Positions 34,228 through 47,275 of a DNA stretch of 64,000 bases are shown in pieces. Position numbers and translations under genes: made by a program. The stretch is taken from assembly GCF_025698545.1 (NCBI RefSeq), contig NC_068566.1, positions 3,827,362 through 3,891,361 of the forward strand, given 5' to 3'. The notes beneath the pieces were generated by a model. It made no database searches. It was not told the origin of the DNA and was given only the letters and a program-made list of their open reading frames with translations. The stretch is from Gossypium raimondii. Taxonomy: Eukaryota; Streptophyta; Magnoliopsida; Malvales; Malvaceae. Every line of letters begins with the position of its first letter. Positions within the stretch are counted from its first letter, which is position 1.

Positions 34228-37200
34228 ATGTATCTTTCTGGTTCTTTGCAATTGTCCCATGATTTGGGACTTTGCAGGAACCAGGGATGTAATAAAAAGT
34301 TTAAGGTACACGATTTGCTCCTTCACTTCTAAGAGAAGCTTTTGTTTTTTATTTGGCATTTTGTTCTATATATTGGTGTTTTTCTCACTTTTTCTTTTTC
34401 CAGGGTGTATTGGGAAGGCAGCGGTTGAATTTATTGAGCGACACCCTCTCATCTAGCACTTCGGTATAACTTCAAGTTCTAAGACATCTTCTTTGTTTAG
34501 GATAGTATTTCTCTACTGTTAAAATGTGCTTCAAGTCCTTTTACTCTTCATATATATAGAATTTAGTCTCTTACTTTTATTTCAAAGAATTTAGCCCAGG
34601 TTTGTTACCCGTCATCTTTTTTACATGGCTATTGAGTATTTTTTTTTTTAATTTCAAAATATTACACCAGCGAATTTAACAGAAAAATTTTAATGTAATT
34701 AACAATTGGACCTAAATTTTGAAATATGAAAGTATAGAGACTAAATTCTTGGAAATAAAAGTAGAGAGATTACATTTCAATTTTGTGAAGAGTGCAGGGA
34801 TTTGGAGTATATGTTAACCTTTCTCTGCTATTACTTAACTGTGATTATGTATGGATATTGGATAGTCCAAACTAAAAAACCATATCACTTTGATAAGTGC
34901 ATGCTTATTTACAATATCATGCCAGGGTTTTTTGCTTTAATTTTCTTAGCATTATTGTCTTCCTATTTGTGGTTTGTCTGGAATTTGATTGAGCCAAGTT
35001 TATTATGAATGCATTACTTTTGCACATGGACATCATATGATAGCTTTTTCTTGTCAATATCATTGTCTTAAACTGCACAGAAACTGTCTCACGAAGTGTT
35101 GTTTGTATGCTATTTTTCATCCATACTAACAGATAATAGATCTATTTTCAATCTCCCAATCACTCAACATTTATTGTTGCAGTATTGTACCATGTCACCA
35201 GATTACCTTGGACCTAAAGGCTAGATTTATGTTCTTTTAAATTTTCATTTAAATATTACTCATCCCTGTAGACTCTAATAAGCTGAAATCTTTTGCTTTG
35301 TCTATATTAGTGATTTGCAATTGTATGACTACTGAGCTATGAACTGCTTTGTGGCCCTTCAGAAGGTGGCCTGGAGTTAATTCTTTCAATTTAATAGCAT
35401 TAGCAACAATTTAATGTTCTTTATGATGTTCGAGGAATCTTTATTCTTCGTCTTATCTTTCTTGCCATAGTTCCAGCAGCAGGATTCTTGGAGAATTCGG
35501 CTCTCCAACAGTTTGTACAGGCCAATACATTCAGTTCCATACAGAAACAATGCCTTTAGGTGTCATGCTTTTCAAGTACCAGGCAAAGTATTTGAACTTC
35601 CTGTGGTAAAAGCTGCCTCTATTGCATTGACAAGGTTCTTTTTTCCCTTCTTTGGTGATCTGCTTGCCATATTTGTTATACTGAACTTCAGGATTGTTAG
35701 AGTGGTTATCTTTTCCGTACAGATAAATTTGTTCTCTTATTAGTTCAGCATACATAGTATTAATTTTTATTTGGGTTTAAGTTCTAAGAGTACTTTATGT
35801 TTTCCTTCTTTAGCTAATTTATTTATTTTTCCTGGGGCCTCATGTTCATATTAGGAACATATTGTCCTTAAAACAGTACTGCTGCTTTTGGGTGCTGTCT
35901 CTATTTTTATTAACTGTATGATTTTTATGCATTTAAGATTAAGCCCTTTGTATCATGCAGGTCATATAATATTTTACAAGATAGTCCTCTTGTATTTAAG
36001 TTGGCTCCAGCAGTAGGCATTATTATTTTTGCCGTATGTGGTGTTGTGCCACTTATGCAACATAGTAGAAGCTTACTTCTTCATGTAAGTTCACATCTCT
36101 AGGTTCCTCTCTATTCTGTTATTTACCATGGTTCAAATACATATGAGTTGGATCAATGCATTAACTAATGTTTTATGAGTACCTGCAGAGGAGTGATAAT
36201 AGCTGGAAGAAGAGCAGAACCCATTACATTACAACTTCTTATATTCAACCTTTGCTGCTGTGGACTGGTGCAATCCTCATATGCAGGTGTCAAAATCATG
36301 TCTCGTTTAAGTGCAAAAGGATCTCTACATTTTTCTGTTATAAAATGCAAAATCTAGTCTCCAACTGTTCAATTTGCATGCATGTTATTGCCGAAATTCT
36401 TGCAGAACGCTGGATCCATTGGTTCTCCCTACAGAAGCCAGCCAATTGGTTAAGCAACGGCTTTTGAATTTTGTACAGTCATTGTCGACTGTGCTGGCCT
36501 TTGCATATTGCTTATCGAGGTAAGCATCCATTCTCCTTTCTATTTCCTAAATAAAATGCTTGATGAGGATGTTCACTGGCTTATAATATGGTGTAATATA
36601 AACAGGCTAGCATTGCATTGTTGCTGGTGAGCTCATCAACAATTTTATTTGTGAAATATGGTCCCAGCTTGTTCACTTTAAATGTGGTATCCAAAATAAT
36701 CTAATGAAAAGCGTAATAATTTCTTAGAAGCTAGAAGACATGTAGCACATATCTATGGCTAGTGTGAACAGGAAATGTATTGTATTTATAAAATTTCAGA
36801 ACATTTTTCTTCTGAAACTGATTTCTTTATGTTAATAATTTTTCCTCATTGTTATGCTCCATGACTGTTGTTTCCATGGTACTAAACATGGTTAAAATAC
36901 TTTTATGCAGCACGATTCAACAAACGCAGAAATTCTTCATGGAGACGAGTGAGACCAGTGATACGAGAAATGTTGGTTTGATTGCTCTATCATAAAGCAA
37001 TGCTATTAATTACTAATAGTCATGTGATTGCTATTGTTTATTACTAAAGCCAGAAGTGCATATGAATTGTCACTCTAATGAAAGAGGCTGAGAGACCTGT
37101 AACACAAATCAGTGATTGGTTCTCTTTCATTAAATTTCATTTACATGCTTTTCTTGTTGTTATTCAAGCAGCCAGCTTTGCAGTTGTGATCCTTTTTACT

Positions 37201-40200
37201 AATTCTTAAACTTACCTTGTGTTTCTGGCAGATGGGTTTCCAGTTTGCAGGGAAAGCTCTATATTCTGCAGTTTGGGTTGCTGCTGTGTCATTGTTCATG
37301 GAGTTGTTGGGATTCTCTACTCAGAGGTGGCTCACTGCTGGAGGTCTAGGGACAGTTTTGCTGACTCTTGCTGGCCGTGAGGTACACCTAAAGATCATTT
37401 TCATACTGGTTCATTTCAATTTATAGCTTTCCTATGATGCACATTCTCTGTTGCTACTTCATGTTAACTGCAGTTATCTCTGGCCAAAAAAAAAAGTTGC
37501 AGTTCATCAAGAATATATCGATGATATAGGACATATATATAGGGTTCTATGAATTTTTGAAAATCTTGTTATGTTATAGGCAAGAACATGTGATTATAGG
37601 ATTTAATTGAATGAAAGAAAATGGTTAGGCCTACAGGTTTGTTTAGAAAGGAACTCAGCTTTGAGGGGAAAAACTAATAAAAGGGAGCAATGATTTATGG
37701 TTGCAATTGAAGCTTGGAGGTTTCTTTGGTGTTGACTTTGGTTAAGGTTTGATAGATTTGAGAGACTGATCTAGGGCTGGTTGTAAATCTGAAAATGCTA
37801 GAAACAGGTATAGGAGGAAGAAGATAAATATAACAGTTCACAACTACAGTTAACAATTGCTTCATACAATCAAAAGGTAATATAAGCTGATCATGCATCA
37901 ATAACATCCCTGAATAAGTTGGGACACTGGAAATTTTGATCTCTTAATAAGAAGGGAACCCTAGAAGAAACCCCGTTAGACTCAAATTGTGAGATTTTCC
38001 AGCTAATTTGGAAATTATTAGAATGCTCCTGAAATAAACCCCCAAAAACAAGGGAAAACCCCATTAGACTCAAATTGTGAGATTTTCCAGCTAATTTGGA
38101 AATTATTAGAATGCTCCAGAAATAAACCCCCAAAAACAAGGAAAGATACCTCAACTTTGAACCTAAGGGAACATAAAGTTGATGCTTATTTCTCCTAAAT
38201 CAAATCCTAAATTTTTCTTGTTCTATCTGGACTTTTCTTGAACCCTTTTTTATCTGAACCCGCGTATGCACTTTCTCAGAGTTTAACAGTTTGTTATTTG
38301 TTGTAGATATTCACAAATTTTCTCTCAAGTGCAATGATTCATGCGACTCGACCTTTTGTCGTGAATGAATGGATTCAAACAAAGATAGAGGGATATGAAG
38401 TTTCTGGTACTGTTGAGGTTTGTATTTGAGCCCTGTCTCTGTTTTAGAGTAAAAGGCGGAGCTGTGTTTGTATTAGACTTCAAATGGTTTCTAATGATGT
38501 GATTCCCTTAGTAAACTGGGACAACAACATTCTTCATCTGCGGGTTTTCTTATATGGGTCTTGATTTTTTTACATATACAGCATGTTGGTTGGTGGTCAC
38601 CAACAATAATAAGAGGGGAGGATCGTGAAGCAGTTCACATTCCAAACCACAAATTTACAGTAAATGTTGTGAGAAATCTCAGTCAGAAAACTCATTGGCG
38701 CATTAAAACTCACCTGGCCATCAGTCACTTGGATGTCCATAAGATTAATGTAAGGACTTCTCCAAAACTGTCAAAAGCTCTATTTCAGATTTGCATAATT
38801 AAATTTTCATTTTCAAATTTTTAAAATTCCTTTTGGGTCCCTTTTGTTTGTGCAGAATATTGTTGCCGACATGCGCAAGGTATTGGCTAAGAATCCTCAG
38901 GTTGAGCAGCAGAGATTGCACAGAAGAGTATTTCTGGAGAATGTCAGCCCTGAAAATCAGGCCCTTTTGGTTCGTGTTCAACGTCTGACCTTCTTATGAA
39001 ATCATTCTTCTTCGAATGACTACTTGCGTTGTTTTTCAGTCATATCTTTGATAGATTTTCTATAAGCAATGACAAGAAGGAACAGTAAAAGAATTTGCCT
39101 CATCCTATTTTTTTTGCGTGTCTGCGCGTGTATGTTGTATGTTATCTAATATTTGCCAATTTATTTTTCCTCCTTTCTTATTTGACAGATATTGGTGTCC
39201 TGTTTTGTGAAGACTTCCCACCTTGAAGAATACCTATGTGTCAAGGTAAGAGGATATCTCTATTAAGATTTATGCCTTTCAATGATGAATGTGACCTCTG
39301 CAAGTCAATTTCAGGGTGTTTAGTGCATAAATGATAAGAAAAGTTACTTGTAACTTGGTAGAAGTGAAATGAATCTATACCATATTCACCGTTCACCTGA
39401 ACTTATCTTATGAAATTGAAGCGACAAACTGTAGTAGACAAACTGTAGTAAAGCATGCTAAGAAAAGTTACTTGTTAGAATGAACTTATGTTGTTAATCT
39501 TATGAAAATGAAGCCTTTCAATTATGTTCAATTTATATTCCCTGTTTGTGAAAGTGGTTTCCATTAAGTTTGATACTGGATATGTAACTAGATTTTATGG
39601 TCGATGAGCAGGAAGCTATACTTTTAGATCTCCTTAGAGTCATCAGCCATCACCGTGCCCGACTTGCCACACCAATTCGAACTGTGCAGAAAGTAGTTGG
39701 TGATTCCGAGTTGGAAAATGTACCATTTGCAGACTCAATCTATAACCATGGTGGAGTGTCATCTAACAGGCCTCTGTTACTGATCGAACCCGCTTACAAG
39801 ACCAGTGGTGAGGATAGAACAAAAGGCCGGTCTGCACAACCAGCCGGAGAACAAGACAGTAAAACCACAGTAAGGCCTGCTGCAGACAACAAGGCCGGAG
39901 CAACACCAAAGCCTGATTCCAAATCCAAAGCAGATGCCAAGGTTGTAGAAAGTCCAAATTCTGAAACCAAAGCCTCTAATGCTTCTTTTGAATCAACATC
40001 ACATCCCAAGACAGATGATAAAGTTAAACCACCATCAAAATCAACCCAGAAGACAAGTTCTAATGCTGCAGAAACATCTAGTCCCGACCAAAAGGTTCTG
40101 GATAACAAAAGAGTTTCCGACAAGCAACAGAAAGTTGTTAGGCCTTCTGTTTCCACGACGGAAAGTGGGATTGACAAAGCAGGTGGATTACGAGAACCGT

Positions 40201-40436
40201 TTCAATCAAAACCGGAAGGCGAGAAGTTGCCAGTCTCTGCCTTAGAGGAAAATATAGTTCTCGGTGTTGCATTAGAGGGCTCGAAGAGAACACTACCTAT
40301 CGATGAAGAGATGACTCCGCACGCATCAGAAGCAAAAGAGTTGGCTTTCACAAGCCGAAATGGAACCGGATCAAGTGCTGAAGACAAGAAAGGCGGTCAG
40401 ATCCGGCCCACATCTGGTAACCCCGATGATCAGTGA
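34228..40436 (+). CDS. MSL2/3: Plastid MscS-like mechanosensitive channel, 13 exons
   Basis: Predicted 707 aa, close to Arabidopsis MSL2/MSL3 (roughly 680 aa), channels of the plastid inner envelope that relieve osmotic stress and affect plastid shape and division. Exons are 34228-34305, 34404-34463, 35471-35634, 35961-36084, 36189-36286, 36406-36519, 36911-36971, 37232-37381, 38307-38417, 38582-38749, 38856-38969, 39189-39245 and 39612-40436. All introns are GT-AG and every phase fits. Residues 1 to about 90 are Ser/Arg-rich and read as a transit peptide. Several hydrophobic spans lie between about 105 and 255. The pore-lining MscS helix is at about 267-300 ([14 protein letters not shown], then TNFLSS, ATRPF, NEW). 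The beta domain ([19 protein letters not shown]) and C-terminal MscS domain follow to about 480. The rest is a Ser/Lys/Pro-rich tail. No lesion was seen. MSL2 and MSL3 cannot be separated by eye. Confidence 0.92.
34518..34803. repeat. Foldback repeat in intron 2 of the MSL gene
   Basis: The left arm 'TTTAGTCTCTTACTTTTATT' and right arm 'AATAAAAGTAGAGAGATTA' are inverted copies, as are 'AAGAATTTAGCCC' and 'GACTAAATTCTTGG'. It is about 285 bp and AT-rich. It lies well inside the intron and does not touch splice sites. Confidence 0.5.
37970..38145. repeat. Two-copy 88-bp tandem duplication in MSL intron 8
   Basis: 'TTAGACTCAAATTGTGAGAT' occurs at 37976 and 38064, followed in both copies by nearly identical sequence through 'CCCCCAAAAACAAGG'. 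The copies differ at only a few bases, so the event is recent. It is intronic. Confidence 0.9.
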
Positions 40437-41885
40437 TATATTGAAAGCTAACCACTAATCCCCAGAGCTCACAACTTGCATTTGATGGACACTTGACACT
40501 TCCACTGAGGCTTTCTTTCACCATACATGTATATCTTCACTCTTTTATTATTACTCTTAAAATGTATTAAAATGTAGCATGTTTTATCTTGAAAGCTATG
40601 GTTAAATATGTCATTTGTTCCAAGTTATTTATGTAAAAATTTATGTAACTTAATGCATATAATATGATTAGAATTGTTAAATTGGGCGGCCTGAGGTGTA
40701 ATCAACTCAAGCCGAGCTTGAAAGGGTTGATTGATTATTTATTTTTAAGTTTGGGTTTGGCTTAAAATGTATTCCAGTTCAAGTTTAAGTTAGGTTCGAT
40801 AATAAAGTTTGCAAATCGTTCAAGTTGAGCATTATTAAGCTTGAATTAATTCAAATTATAGGTCAAGTTGTTTGAGCTTAATTTCGTATTTATTGAATTA
40901 ATTTTTTTGAATCAAACTCAAAATTTACGAATATCAATATTTTATTTACACTTCTGGGGCAGCCTAGCTTTAATTTTAGGGTCCAATTGATCTACGGCAA
41001 TCAAGATTGCAAATTCGGATATACGTAATTTAAGATTATTTTTCATTTCGAATTCAGATATCAAATTCATCTTATAATCTTGATTTTTTATTTTGATATT
41101 CGAAAAATGATTAGAAATTTTTAAATATCCAACTGATAATAATACATAATTCAGTCTTGATTAAACATATTCAAAATTTTAGATAAATTTAGGAATCCAA
41201 AATTAGATAAATCAAAAAATCCAGATAATGATCTACTTCGAAACGAATCGATTGATACCCAATAATTCTGAATTGGATTCAGTAAAAGCTTGGATGGATG
41301 ATGATGTTTTTTAGCATTGAATTCAAGTAACCTGCAAGCACAAGTAAACTTCCTTTCTTCAGCATGAACGATTTCTTCCATTGTACGACAACAAGACCAT
41401 CTTTAGATTTACACTCAATTACTTCTATATCAAAACCAAATATATTATTTCAAAAAAAAAAAATCAAATATAATGTTGCAAACTACAAAGTAAACACTCA
41501 AAATCTCCTCCACAATACATCAATGTTTCTCGTAATAATCAACACGAAAATGAGTTGTACAGACGGCTTCACCGGCAGACCTATGCAACGAACAAAACCG
41601 AGATGATTTATACGTTCCATACCCCCACTCTGCGGTCCATACTCAATACAATCCGCAAAAATTTAATGCTAAACAACACCATTCTCGATACCACAGTCGA
41701 CTTGATACGCTACACGATACCAACTAAGAACAGTAGGATGTTATACTTATTATTGATGAGAGAAATGGGATTGCTTCTTATTTATGATACCAATAATACA
41801 AGCCACAATTAATAGTTGCAGTAATGAAATCAATAAAATATAGTAAGCGTAAACTTGGCATACCTATAAAATGAGGTTTAGGGAT
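40437..41885. other. Spacer between MSL and fucosyltransferase genes
   Basis: The two genes converge. About 40437-40640 is probably the MSL 3' UTR. About 40690-40930 is a repeat with 'TCAAGTT/AAGCTTGA' words, loosely similar to a stretch at 57370-57560. No coding exon was recognised in 40930-41885, although it contains GC-richer non-AT stretches at 41550-41730. Confidence 0.4.
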
Positions 41886-44876
41886 TTAAGCTTGGCACAT
41901 ACAATCCGGAGCCGGATATGTATATATGGATTGTTTCGGTTTCCTTAACCGGAGTTGACCTTGTCTGTTTTGATGACCTTCCACCACTGCTTGACGGAAT
42001 TCCAACCAAGTAATGTTTTTGTTAAGGAAGAGTTGCCCTAACAATGGCATGTTTGGTCTTATGGTCTTCAGGTTCTCGAAAGTTCGGTGTCCGACCTGTT
42101 TGTATCATTGGAACTGTATATTATAAGTATGTCCGGGTTTAGATATACTATCATGTAGACTGCATTAAAACCGGTAATACTCACCAATGCATTGTGCATA
42201 TTCCCAGGAGAGGCCGAGACAAAGATATCACTATGCATACCAACATAGTAATCAACTGCTGCTAACAACGAAGCTTTTCCTTTTATAAGGACCCTTTCCT
42301 CTGAAGAGGCAAGGCTCTTTTTGCTTTCCATCTTCGGGAATTGATCTCGTAAGGTGGAAATCCTAGCTTCCCCGCCATATACCTGAAATATACGGCAATG
42401 AATACATCGTCGAGAAACAATATATTTGGAAAAGTTTGCAAAACCAAAATTTTTAAGACAAAGGACCTTGTGGGAAGCAAGATAAAGACGGGTACTATTA
42501 TCAAAACCCAAAGCTGCTAGCAACAGTCCAATTTCTTCAGGAGTCAACGGACAACGACCTTGACTTCTCAACTCTTCATCGGTAAACTGAGAATTGAGAA
42601 CCCTCCCTCCCCAAATCCTTTGTCGGTACTTGGCCAAAGCCAGTTTTTCAGCTTTACCCCCACCGAAATCACAGGCCGAATGAGCCGCCATATCCTGCAT
42701 TAAAATGATGATCATTCAAACTAAATCCTATATATATAAACAATGTCATAGTTAAAATACAAGGACCTTAATCTATGGTATAAGCAGGATATATACCTTA
42801 TCAAACCGAAGGTGTACCACTACAAATTTCTGTGGCATTTGTTTAACATTTCGATCAGTGGTCCCAGTGAGATCATCGGTAATAAGTGGTTGACTTTCAG
42901 TAGGAGGATACCTTAGGCGATGGACAAGGGCATCTCCAAGTGCTCGAATGTGCGGAACAAAAACAAGTGCTTTAAAGTTGACTTTACAACGTAGCTTCTG
43001 GATTTCACTCGGCAAGTTGTTGAAAGACAAACGGTGAGAAAACGGAGAAATTGCAGCAATCCCATTGCTGTTAAAAAAACAGAACAAGAGTGAGAACTAT
43101 GATATGTCCGGAAACTGTCAAAAGCGACTAAAATGTCTGTTCGAATCAAATGGTTCGAGTTGCTAACTAACCTCTGAAGTACAGGCAAGACATTCTCGAG
43201 GTACCAGTTTGCAGATGCATGAACAGGTGCTCGTTTAATTCGGGTTGGTCGAATAGCAGTGGCATAATACTCTCTTGTGCTCCAAGAGAAATCATCAGGT
43301 AGTTCTTTGACAATCGATATGTCATCCTTCAATACATTAATAAAGTGATCCACATCAAATATATCCATGAATGAGCTGCAGGGAAAATATTTTACTTAAA
43401 CCGGGCAAAAACTAGAAAATTTCCACTTAGAATAAGAACTTGAAAGGATGATTCCCTTCCATATAAAAGTACCTTGAATCTTGCCAAACCGGATTTACTT
43501 CGAGATACGGGATCACAAGTGTTGCATTCAATATTTTAGCAACGGCAACCGCATCACATATCTAGAAACAAAAAGGAAATGTTTAGTAAAACTAGAATCA
43601 TCGAATGTTTCATAATTGTAAAGCACTTGAATGAGGACCTACCCCCATTCTTTGCTGGTTAAGCCCTCCATCAAGAAAGACCTGAAGATATCCTTCAGAT
43701 TTCTGGGGCAACGCTGCTCAAAGTAATCAAAGACCAAAAATCCAAGAAAATGTATCATTAACACCGCAAACACAAGTCTCGTAACACGGAATACCAACAA
43801 TAAAAAACAAACCAAAACTTGAAAATTTTGTCACTCACGTGGGGCGTTTACGGATCCACCAAGACATGGTCTCCACCCTTGGTCAGCCAAAGGAGCCCAA
43901 AGATCAGTCGGTTCTCCATCAGACTGAATACAAACACAAAAGTAAATCAAACATCAAAATCACCAGTCAACATAGAGTCATAAAAGGAAAATCACAACAT
44001 ATGCATATACGCAGGCACGCGAACATTCTCACACTTTCACGTTGTAAGGCACTCGAGAGTAACTGTAAATGTCGAGGTTTCGGAACACTCCACTCCTGCA
44101 ACAAACATCAAAGGGCAGCACAATCAATTAATTTCCTTTCATAGCCAAAGCAATAATTCAACAAACCAGATAAATTTAAAGTTCCATTTCCTCCCCAAAG
44201 AGAAATTTACGAACACTATCACTATATTATCAATAAACTAATGGAAGAACTCTGCATAAAGAGCTGGTAAAACTATTAACTTTTATATATATACACATAC
44301 ACACACACATATATATATATAAATTTGTGAATTTTGTGGGAGAAGATGCTTAATTTAACTGAAAAACACTTGCAAAGGCTAAAGAAAAATTTACAAGAAA
44401 TGAAGAAAAGCTGAATTGGTGGACATTATTTTTCAATTTTTTTCCAGTTCAAGCAAATTAACTAATATATTACCTACCAAGACAAAAAAAAAATTCTAGT
44501 TTTGGCATAATTTTCATTAAAGCAATATAATTACCAGACACACTTGAACCATTGTCGGCAAAATATACTCAAAACAAACCCTTAACTTTACATTTTTAAT
44601 GAACTGCAAACTTTTTATTTCTCATTTCCATGAAATTTTCCACGAAGAAACTGAGAACCAGGAACCCATTTTTCCATACAAAAAAGAAAATTCTACTAAG
44701 CTATATACATATATATGTATATGTATAGAGGAACGTACCAAGAATGTTGAAGGGGAAGCATGGCTGAATGAAGCAAAAAAACAAGGCAAAAGAACTGGGA
44801 AAAGCAACACAAACAACCCAACAATGGCTTCTTGTCTTCTAACAGGCTTATACTGAAACCTCATCATTTTTTCCAT
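41886..44876 (-). CDS. GDP-fucose O-fucosyltransferase-family protein, 10 exons
   Basis: Predicted 518 aa. Exons on the minus strand are 44876-44739, 44095-44033, 43923-43839, 43713-43643, 43561-43473, 43375-43172, 43067-42797, 42694-42467, 42382-42185 and 42095-41886. All are GT-AG and the total closes in frame with TAA. Residues about 18-36 form one hydrophobic span after a basic N-terminus (MEKMMRFQYKPVRRQ), the type II topology of a Golgi glycosyltransferase. Family blocks are the donor-binding GGLNQQR near residue 112 and the VVHLRFDKDMAAHSACDF core near 298-316, followed by GGGKAEKLALAKYR. A C-terminal GHR motif and a conserved YTYPAPDCMCQ end complete the pattern. Plant members modify proteins or cell-wall glycans; the acceptor here is unknown. 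The exon 4 acceptor may be CAG at 43714 or GAG at 43717, a one-residue difference. The start at 44876 was chosen over 44918, which would add a hydrophobic leader. Confidence 0.9.
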
Positions 44877-45165
44877 TAAAAGCTGAAAAAAAAGAACCCA
44901 GATCTCCAAGATGATCACTTTCCCTCAGTTTTTTTTTTTTTGGATTTATTCTTTGTTGATATAGCTTGCTTGATAGTGATAACACCACTAAAACAAGCAA
45001 CACAAACAAAATCTAATCAACAACCAATAAAAAGCTCAAATCAAAGCACCCCCAACATCACATGAATTCTCTCATCTTTTTCTGTTTCTTTTTTTCTTTT
45101 TCTCTCTTAACTTTCTTTCATTTTCTGGACACCTGTATAGCTTTGATTATGGAAAACTGTGTCCT

Positions 45166-45173
45166 TTATAAAG
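45166..45173 (-). promoter_or_regulatory. Candidate TATA box of the fucosyltransferase gene
   Basis: TTTATAAA in a CCTTTATAAAGG context, about 290 bp upstream of the chosen ATG and followed downstream by pyrimidine/purine-rich leader sequence. The palindrome does not itself set the strand; the assignment follows the gene. Confidence 0.45.
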
Positions 45174-46858
45174 GGTCCCTTTCAGAAAAAACAAACAATA
45201 GATTAAAAAAAGGAAAAGCTTAAAGCTTTTTATGCTTGTGCATGAAAAAAAAATAGGTAAATTTATTTTTTGGACATGACTAATGATAAATTTAGAATCT
45301 TTAAAACCTTTTTTTTCATAATTTTTTTTGGTTTAGAGGGTTGTGAAAAAAATTAAACAGTAAGGTAAGGTGATGGGCTTTTTTTGTTAAAGTTTTTAGA
45401 TTAAAGTTTTCGTCTTTTTTTGATTTAAAACTGTGATTATAAAAATTAGACCACCGACACTGAGACTTGAAAACTGTTGAAGCCTTTAAGGTTTATGTAT
45501 GATTACGGATGGAAGCTGTGATATCATGAAATGGGGGCCCCAATGTTTCTTAATAAATTTTTTTTTTAGTTTTGTCTAAAATGGTTAAATCCGTCTATTA
45601 GTCTATGAACTATGTGTAAGTTGTCGTTTTAGTCCTTATGCTTTAATTTGGTCAACTTTAATCTCTATATTTTTAGAGATTAAAATTTTGGTCTTCACCA
45701 AATGGTAGCTATCAAATTCAATAATCTAAATTCTGTTATTTTTAAAATTTAATGCGATAAATATATTGTTGTGTGTATAATGTCATGTAGCTTATTATTT
45801 TTGTATGTTACAAAAAAAAAAGTTAATAGATTTTAAGATTTAAATTTGAAATTTAAAAAATATAGTGACTAAAAATGATCTAGTTGGAGCACATATATGG
45901 GCCAATGAGCAATGTTGGGGGCTGGCAGGGCCAAAGTACATATATGGACCGATGAGCTAAACATGTTTAGCCTTTAAGTTTTATTATAAGGTAGTGTATG
46001 ATAAAATTATACTTTAACCCTTCAAAGAATGACAGTTTTTTTTAATTTAATCCTTTTAGCTATAAGCTGATAAAATGGTAAAAATACATTTTAGCTCTTA
46101 TAAAAATATGTAACTTAAATTTAGCCCCTCAAAAAGATCTTTGGCTTCACCTTTATGAATATAGACTAAATCAAACATATTTAATCGCTATCATTTGATC
46201 GGGACTAAAATTTCAAAATTCAAAATGTATAAAAACTATAATTGACCAATTTAAAAAGTATAATGACCAAAATGATCAAATTAAAATATAAGTACTAAAT
46301 TCATAATCTACACAAAATACAGGGTCTAAAAATAGAATTTGATCTTCTAAAATCCAAGGAAAAGAAGGTCATTAATTTAAGGTACCAAATAGGGTGAAAT
46401 TTAGTCCAACTTTTTCATTACAGCTTGATGTAAGGATATCTGTTTTTCTTTTTCTTTTTTTTTGGGGGGTTTAATGGTCATAACTCATAAATATGGAGCT
46501 TTTTAATTAATATTTTTATATTTTTTAAAATTATGATTAATAATTAAAAAGAAAAACTTTGTTGATTAAAAGTGCCACATTCATTCCCTTTCTCTAATAA
46601 CTAATTCATTTAGGAGTATTAGGTTTTAATCAATTACAATCATTTTAACTAATTTTTTCAATAATAAATGTAACTAAATTATAAGTATTTTTAAATATGT
46701 AATAATTATCACAATATTTTTAAATTATAATTATTGTTAAATTTATAATTATAACAAATTTTATTTTATGTAGACTCTTTTAATTAATAATTTTAAATAT
46801 TATAATTATTTTTAAATGTCAATTTAATAATATGATAAAAATAAAAGATATTCTATCA
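45174..46858. other. Fucosyltransferase upstream region, AT-rich
   Basis: No coding exon was recognised. It contains the foldback repeat at about 45575-46345 and then AT-rich featureless DNA to the start of the Mutator-like element. Confidence 0.4.
45575..46345. repeat. Foldback (MITE-like) repeat with internal unrelated segment
   Basis: Left arm words (TTAGTCTATGAACTATGTGT, TTTAGTCCTTATGCTTTAAT) mirror the right arm (AAATATAAGTACTAAATTCA, CAGGGTCTAAAAATAG). The arms resemble those of the element at 27968. A GC-richer piece at about 45880-45960 (GGGCCAATGAGCAATGTTGG) sits between them and has no counterpart in the other copies. Confidence 0.5.
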
Positions 46859-47060
46859 GGGTCTTTTACAAAAATATTATAAAAAATAAAAATTTACCAA
46901 AATACTACAAGTTTTTTTTATTTACCAAAATATATCAAAAAAAACCAAAATTTAAAAAAAAACCTGACAAAAAAAATCAGACTGAAGTGACATCTCACTG
47001 GTCACGCCAATGGTATTGGCGGCACCAATGATGCCAATGCCATTGGCGGCACCAGTTGGT
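46859..47060. repeat. Left terminal inverted repeat of the MULE
   Basis: Mirrors about 52850-53078. The inner 60 bp repeat the palindrome-like word GCCAATG(G/C)(C/T)ATTGGCGGCACC twice. Confidence 0.85.
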
Positions 47061-47087
47061 GTTATTTGGGAGGGGGGTCGGTGGTGG

Positions 47088-47275
47088 GGGCAGAAGGAGA
47101 GAAAGAAAGAAAGAAAGGAGAGGAAAGAAAGGGGAGGAAAGAAAGAAAAGGAAAGGAGAAGAGAAAAAAGGAAAGAAAGAAGAAGAAAAAAGAAAGAAGG
47201 AAGGAAAGAAAGGGAAAGGAGAAGAGAAAAAAGAAGAAGAAGAAGAGGGAAGAAAGGAAAAAAAAGGGAAAAAAG
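47088..47275 (+). repeat. Purine (GA-rich) tract
   Basis: About 190 bp of almost pure purine on the plus strand (AAAG, GAAA and GGAA words), next to the left TIR. A shorter pyrimidine tract mirrors it at about 52720-52780 near the right TIR. Open frames here are low-complexity Lys/Arg/Glu artefacts. Such tracts can form triplex DNA, which is a general possibility and not shown here. Confidence 0.9.
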
